Source of the DNA: SZUA-521 sp041738285
GTDB lineage: Bacteria; Pseudomonadota; Gammaproteobacteria; Pseudomonadales; Azotimanducaceae
Reading direction: 5' to 3'
Assembly (NCBI GenBank): GCA_041738285.1
Contig: JBGSQB010000121.1
Coordinates: 1 to 10,095 of the forward strand
DNA length: 10,095 nt
Shown here: piece by piece, positions 6,860-10,095 of the stretch
How positions within the stretch are numbered: position 1 is the first letter of the stretch
Layout of the letters: each line of letters begins with the position of its first letter
The notes under the pieces: model-generated
Seen by the model: the letters and a program-made list of their open reading frames with translations, nothing else
Database searches by the model: none
Told to the model about the DNA's origin: nothing
Program-made: the position numbers and the translations under genes

Positions 6860-7912
6860 TCAGCCCTTGATGAATCGAACGATTTCGGCGGCGAGTTCCT
6901 CGCCCATGTCTTCCTGAATGAAGTGACTGGCGCGGTACACCTTGTGCTCGATGCCAGGCCGCTGCGCGCCGGGGATCCGGGTACGAAACGGTTTGCCGAG
7001 GTCATTGTGGGTGTGTGGGCAGTGGTCGCCCCAAAGCGTGAGCGCAGGCTTCTGCCATCGTTCGAACACTTTCCACGCGGCGTCGTTCTCGAGGCGCTCG
7101 GGGTCGTCAGCCGTGACCGGCACCAGCATCGGAAAGCGCCGTGGTCCGGCGACGAAGTCCTGAGACGGAAACGGTGCGTCATAAGCGCTGCGCGCGGCAG
7201 CGGACGGCGGTGTGAGGCACCAGCCCGGCACGATCTTCGATGGCAGGAGTTGTTCCACCTCCTGGCTGTAGACGCGCCAGGCGAGAAAATAGATGACCGG
7301 GCCGGTCTTGATCAGCGCGTGCACTTTGTCGGCGTCGATGCTGTCGTCTTCGTTCACGGTCGCCCGCCAGTCCATGCCGAAGGTCGATTTCAACACGTCG
7401 GGCGGTAGGCGCTGCTGCGCCGTGAGGCCCGGGATTGCCGGACCCGTGCCCGGCAACCCGGTGTTGGAGAAGACCACGCGGGCAAAGCGTGCCTCGTTCT
7501 CCGCGACCACGCGGCCGCCGATCAGCCCGCCCCAGTCCTGACCGAAGAAGGTGACGTGACCGAGGTCGAGGTGCTCGACCAGACGTGTCACCCAAGAGAC
7601 GTGGCCGCTGTAGGTGTAGGCGGATTGATCAACGGGCTTGTCCGAGCGGCCGAAGCCGATCAGATCGGGCACGATCACGCGAAAGCCTGCATCGACGAAG
7701 GTCGGAATCATCTTGCGATACAGATAACCCCACATCGGTTCGCCGTGCAGCAGCAGGAGCGTTTCCTTGGCGTCGCGAGGTCCGGCATCGACATAGGCCA
7801 TGCGCAGACCGGGTTCGACCATGAAGTACTGCGGCACCCAGGGGTAGTCGGTGATGCCGGAGAAGCAGGATTCCGGTGTGCGCAGCACACCAGCACGCGG
7901 GCCATCGCTCAT
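6860..7912 (-). CDS. Haloalkane dehalogenase-like alpha/beta hydrolase
   Basis: 350 residues, somewhat longer than the usual ~300. Residues ~52-345 form the alpha/beta hydrolase core with haloalkane dehalogenase landmarks: 'HGEPMWGYLYRKMIP' at 56-70 (oxyanion region), 'GFGRSDKP' at 86-93, nucleophile Asp126 followed by Trp127 in 'GQDWGG', and the base His330 in 'HFIQEDMGEEL'. Enzymes of this type (EC 3.8.1.5) replace halogen by hydroxyl through an aspartyl ester. Asn150 ('FSNTG') follows strand 6, as in subfamily I, which takes its acid from a GxxD turn after strand 7. Here that turn reads 'WGDHCP' (295-300), with Cys299 where Asp is expected and Asp297 nearby, so the activity is uncertain; a related hydrolase function is possible. 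The frame stays open to 8140, but the ATG at 7912 overlaps the upstream stop as ATGA, a standard coupled junction, and fits the family N-terminus. Confidence 0.85.
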   Translation of the reverse strand: MSDGPRAGVLRTPESCFSGITDYPWVPQYFMVEPGLRMAYVDAGPRDAKETLLLLHGEPMWGYLYRKMIPTFVDAGFRVIVPDLIGFGRSDKPVDQSAYTYSGHVSWVTRLVEHLDLGHVTFFGQDWGGLIGGRVVAENEARFARVVFSNTGLPGTGPAIPGLTAQQRLPPDVLKSTFGMDWRATVNEDDSIDADKVHALIKTGPVIYFLAWRVYSQEVEQLLPSKIVPGWCLTPPSAAARSAYDAPFPSQDFVAGPRRFPMLVPVTADDPERLENDAAWKVFERWQKPALTLWGDHCPHTHNDLGKPFRTRIPGAQRPGIEHKVYRASHFIQEDMGEELAAEIVRFIKG

Positions 7913-8532
7913 CGGCGTCGCCCGTGGATCAGGATGTCGGTGACTGCGGTCAGCGCGATCAGGATGATCAGCAGCAGAAAGCGCGGATCGCTCAAGTAGA
8001 TCTGCGTTTCGACAGGCACCGCAATGGTCTTGTCGAGCGACGCCATCTTGAACTCGTGCGGGCCGGAGAAGGCCGGATTGGTTGCGATCTCGAGCAGATC
8101 GCGCCGGCTGCGATAGCGCATGAGCGCTACGCGGGTCCATTGCTCGGCGCCATCGATGCCGGACAGGTCGAGTGCATCGAAGACGACGCTACCGGCAAAT
8201 ATGGGATGGCAGGCACGCATGAGCAGTGCGGGCCACATGTGCGCCATGTAGCGATCCATCAACTGATCTGCCGTCTCGTTGGCGACGCCTGCCACGGTTC
8301 CTGGCGCGTCCGCCATGTCGAGCAGGTTGACCATGACGAATTGACGGCCCGAATCTTCTTCCATGAATCGTCGCATGCGGGCAACCGCTTCGGGCGGACG
8401 GCCGTCGCCTGCCAACACCGCACTGTAGTGCGTGATCTCTTCGCTCGACAGCGGCCCCGAGAGGTCCGTGTACCAGACGCAGAACAGCAGATAGAGCCCG
8501 GCGGGAGTAGCCCAAAGGACACTGCGTTTCAT
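7909..8532 (-). CDS. Two-TM membrane protein with DUF1330-like (dimeric alpha/beta barrel) core
   Basis: A 207-residue protein. It has a hydrophobic N-terminal segment (~5-21) and a C-terminal one (~184-202) ending in positively charged residues, so both ends are probably anchored and the middle (~25-180) is held on one side of the inner membrane, likely the periplasmic side given the C-terminal Arg run. The middle shows 'FVMVNLLDM' at 65-73 and 'ALMRYRSRRDLLEIATNPAFSG', followed by 'HEFKMASLDKT', which is the pattern of DUF1330/EthD-like ferredoxin-fold proteins, usually soluble and about 100 residues. Its biochemical role is unknown; relatives are often found in catabolic clusters. GGGAG (8539-8543) six bases before the ATG supports this start. 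It overlaps the dehalogenase-like gene by 4 bp, which suggests a joint role. There is a 31-bp gap to the preceding hydrolase gene. Confidence 0.75.
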   Translation of the reverse strand: MKRSVLWATPAGLYLLFCVWYTDLSGPLSSEEITHYSAVLAGDGRPPEAVARMRRFMEEDSGRQFVMVNLLDMADAPGTVAGVANETADQLMDRYMAHMWPALLMRACHPIFAGSVVFDALDLSGIDGAEQWTRVALMRYRSRRDLLEIATNPAFSGPHEFKMASLDKTIAVPVETQIYLSDPRFLLLIILIALTAVTDILIHGRRR

Positions 8533-8538
8533 GTCGGA

Positions 8539-8543
8539 CTCCC
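8539..8543 (-). promoter_or_regulatory. Shine-Dalgarno for the two-TM DUF1330-like protein
   Basis: GGGAG on the minus strand, six bases before the ATG at 8532. It fixes that start and shows that translation is reinitiated after the 31-bp gap inside the operon. Confidence 0.7.
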
Positions 8544-8563
8544 AGTTGCGGCCGTCAAGGGTA

Positions 8564-9676
8564 TCAGCGCGCGGCGACCCATGCTGCGATCATGTCCGCG
8601 GCGACGTCGCGCGCATTCGATGGCGTCTCGAGGTAGTGATCCCCGGTGATCAACTCCAGCGTTTTGTCCTTGGTCGCGATCGCATCGAAGATCCCTTTGG
8701 CATCACTCGGGAAGACGCCCGTATCGGCCATGCTTTGGATGACGAGTGAGGGCACGCGGATGCGGGCGAGGTGCGGTGCGCCGCGGCATTGAGAGTATTC
8801 GAGGCTCCACATCGACAGCCAGGTGCGCAGGGTATTGGTGAGGCCGATGCCGCGCGGTGAGAAGTTCGCGGTCTTCGGATCGCCTGCGTAACACACGCCT
8901 ACCTTGCGTTCGGATGGGTCGATCGTGCCGTCCATCAGGCGCAGGTCGGCCCAGGTACGCTGCATGTTGAAAGCGCGATCGAACATGCCCTTGGTCTTCA
9001 GCCGATCGATTTCGGAGAGCACCCATTGGGTGATGCGGTGGTTGCGCGCTTCCTGCGCAGCCCGATAGCGTTTGACGAACTCGGGTGCGTAGGGCGGACC
9101 ATTCGCGGGGTTGAACATGTTGAGCGATTCATCGATCGATGTCGGGTCGCGCTCATCGGCTACCGAAGGATCCATCCAGGCGGTCAACACTTCGGGACGA
9201 CCCGCGTGGGCACACAGCGACACATAGAGATCCGCCGACGGTAACTCGTTGACCGCCGGTGGCAGTTGAAAGCCGAGCGTCGCGGTGATGTTGGGTTCGG
9301 CGGCCTGGGACTGATAGGCACCCATGAGCGAGCCGCCACCGGAATTACCGATGATCACGACATGGTCGATGCCCGCGGTCTCGCGTAACCAGCGTACGCC
9401 GACGCCGATGTCGATGAGCGCGTGTTCGAGGACGAAAAAGGCTTCGTTGCCGCGAAAGCGCGTGTTCCAACCGAGAAAGCCATAGCCGCGTTTGGCCATG
9501 TACTCACCGAGGTAGTGCTCGGAGAAGTCGACGTTGTAGTGGGTTGCGATGAAGGCAGTCTTCGGCTTCCTGCCTTTCGGCGCGAAATAGAGTCCCTGAC
9601 AGGGATGAAAGCCTGCGCCATTGCGCGGTGCGGTGGGGGAGACGAGGGAGACGAAGGTACGGGTGAAATCGGTCAT
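8564..9676 (-). CDS. Alpha/beta hydrolase of unknown substrate
   Basis: 370 residues, soluble, with no signal peptide. The alpha/beta hydrolase core shows a nucleophile elbow 'GNSGGG' with Ser112, a probable acid Asp318 in 'SMADTGVFP', and a probable base His347 in 'GDHYLETP'. A long insertion at ~140-300, including 'LNMFNPANGPPYAPEF', forms a lid or cap that should set substrate choice. The N-terminal strand region carries 'AFIATHYNVDFSEHYLGEYMAKRGYGFLG', broken here only by the fold's turn, a layout seen in esterase or acyl-transfer hydrolases. The exact reaction cannot be assigned. The ATG at 9676 is 6 bp after the stop of the MetE-like gene. Its GGAG ribosome site overlaps that gene's last codons, so the two are translationally linked. 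It belongs to the same operon as the dehalogenase-like and formylglutathione hydrolase genes. Confidence 0.85.
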   Translation of the reverse strand: MTDFTRTFVSLVSPTAPRNGAGFHPCQGLYFAPKGRKPKTAFIATHYNVDFSEHYLGEYMAKRGYGFLGWNTRFRGNEAFFVLEHALIDIGVGVRWLRETAGIDHVVIIGNSGGGSLMGAYQSQAAEPNITATLGFQLPPAVNELPSADLYVSLCAHAGRPEVLTAWMDPSVADERDPTSIDESLNMFNPANGPPYAPEFVKRYRAAQEARNHRITQWVLSEIDRLKTKGMFDRAFNMQRTWADLRLMDGTIDPSERKVGVCYAGDPKTANFSPRGIGLTNTLRTWLSMWSLEYSQCRGAPHLARIRVPSLVIQSMADTGVFPSDAKGIFDAIATKDKTLELITGDHYLETPSNARDVAADMIAAWVAAR

Positions 9677-9682
9677 CGGCGA

Positions 9683-10095
9683 TTACTCCAGTTCCGCGCG
9701 AACGATGTCGCGACCACGCACCATGTTGCACAACTTGCCATAGGCCACATCGCGCGGCAGGTACTTCATGCCGCAGTCCGGGGCGACCACGAGACGTTCA
9801 GCGGGCAGGTGCTCGAGCGCGCTGCGAAGCCGCGCGGCAACCGCGTCCGGCGATTCGACCGCGGTATCACGCAGATCGATCACGCCCACGTGGATACGTT
9901 TGCTCGGTAGACGTTCGAGGATGGCATGGTCAAGGCGCGGCTGCGCGCACTCGAGGGAGACCTCGTGGGCGCAACAGGCATCGAGTTCGTCGAGAAACGC
10001 ATACCCCTTGGGCTTGTCGGCCACGTGCTTGCCGTAGCCGAAACAGACGTGGAGCGCGGTGGTGCCGGTGGCGCCCGCGAGCGCGCGATCGATCG
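9683..10095 (-). CDS. MetE C-terminal-like zinc methyltransferase/thiol transferase (partial, start outside window)
   Basis: The frame is open to the window edge; the last 136 residues are present, and the GTG at 10024 is internal. The fragment carries all the zinc ligands of the cobalamin-independent methionine synthase C-terminal barrel: the HxC pair His15/Cys17 in 'LHVCFGYG', Glu48 in 'SLECAQP' and Cys107 in 'PDCGMKYLPR'. 'HVGVIDLRD' at 68-76 is also typical. Zinc activates a thiol in this family. Members include MetE (homocysteine methylation) and stand-alone short proteins, such as epoxyalkane:coenzyme M transferases, that attack other substrates. The operon contains hydrolases rather than methionine genes, which makes a catabolic thiol-transfer role as likely as methionine synthesis. 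Whether this is a short single-barrel protein or full MetE cannot be told without the missing N-terminus. Confidence 0.88.
   Translation of the reverse strand, partial: IDRALAGATGTTALHVCFGYGKHVADKPKGYAFLDELDACCAHEVSLECAQPRLDHAILERLPSKRIHVGVIDLRDTAVESPDAVAARLRSALEHLPAERLVVAPDCGMKYLPRDVAYGKLCNMVRGRDIVRAELE

Noticed and set aside
7913..8140. N-terminal extension of the dehalogenase-like frame (76 extra residues)
   Set aside because: It lies wholly inside the two-TM protein gene in another frame, is Arg/Asp/Ala-rich and unlike the family; the ATGA junction gives the natural start.
7876..8649. 257-codon plus-strand ORF opposite the two-TM protein
   Set aside because: It covers parts of three well-supported minus-strand genes; the composition is that of a reverse-complement shadow.

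Overview
The window is GC-rich, densely packed bacterial DNA with high GC at third codon positions. The gene content fits a metabolically versatile proteobacterium: cyclic-di-GMP turnover enzymes with a DUF3391/HD-GYP architecture, a UbiB/ABC1-type kinase, an S-formylglutathione hydrolase and a haloalkane dehalogenase homologue. I favour Beta- or Gammaproteobacteria, but no rRNA or other phylogenetic marker is present, so this is an inference. I see no tRNA, rRNA, CRISPR array, insertion sequence or phage gene.

Layout, left to right. (1) Positions 1-690, plus strand: the C-terminal part of a metal-dependent amidohydrolase whose start lies outside the window. (2) Positions 691-1052: a stretch with no confident gene, holding one possible small minus-strand ORF. 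(3) Positions 1053-3520, minus strand: a two-gene cyclic-di-GMP operon. A DUF3391-HD-GYP protein comes first, followed 8 bp later by a degenerate-GGDEF/EAL protein. The HD-GYP protein has lost the His of its HD doublet (Thr-Asp). The EAL domain keeps its catalytic residues. (4) Positions 3521-3626: a divergent control region. (5) Positions 3627-5982, plus strand: an unfamiliar 352-residue protein with a four-ligand-helix diiron (ferritin-like) signature, followed after 1 bp by a GTG-started ABC1/UbiB/AarF-family kinase-like protein. (6) Positions 6006-10095, minus strand: a tight five-gene operon. In transcription order it holds a MetE C-terminal-like zinc methyltransferase (start outside the window), an alpha/beta hydrolase, a two-TM protein with a DUF1330-like core, a haloalkane dehalogenase-like protein, and S-formylglutathione hydrolase.

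The most interesting element is the diiron protein plus ABC1-kinase pair. ABC1/UbiB/COQ8 proteins are known helpers of ubiquinone synthesis, a pathway that includes a diiron hydroxylase (COQ7). The diiron partner here is larger than COQ7 and I do not recognise it, so the pair may be an uncharacterised oxygen-dependent lipid or quinone modification module. The right-hand operon looks catabolic: three different alpha/beta hydrolases, a thiol/zinc transferase and a membrane protein suggest breakdown of a small, possibly halogenated or C1-yielding compound. The pathway itself cannot be read from the sequence.
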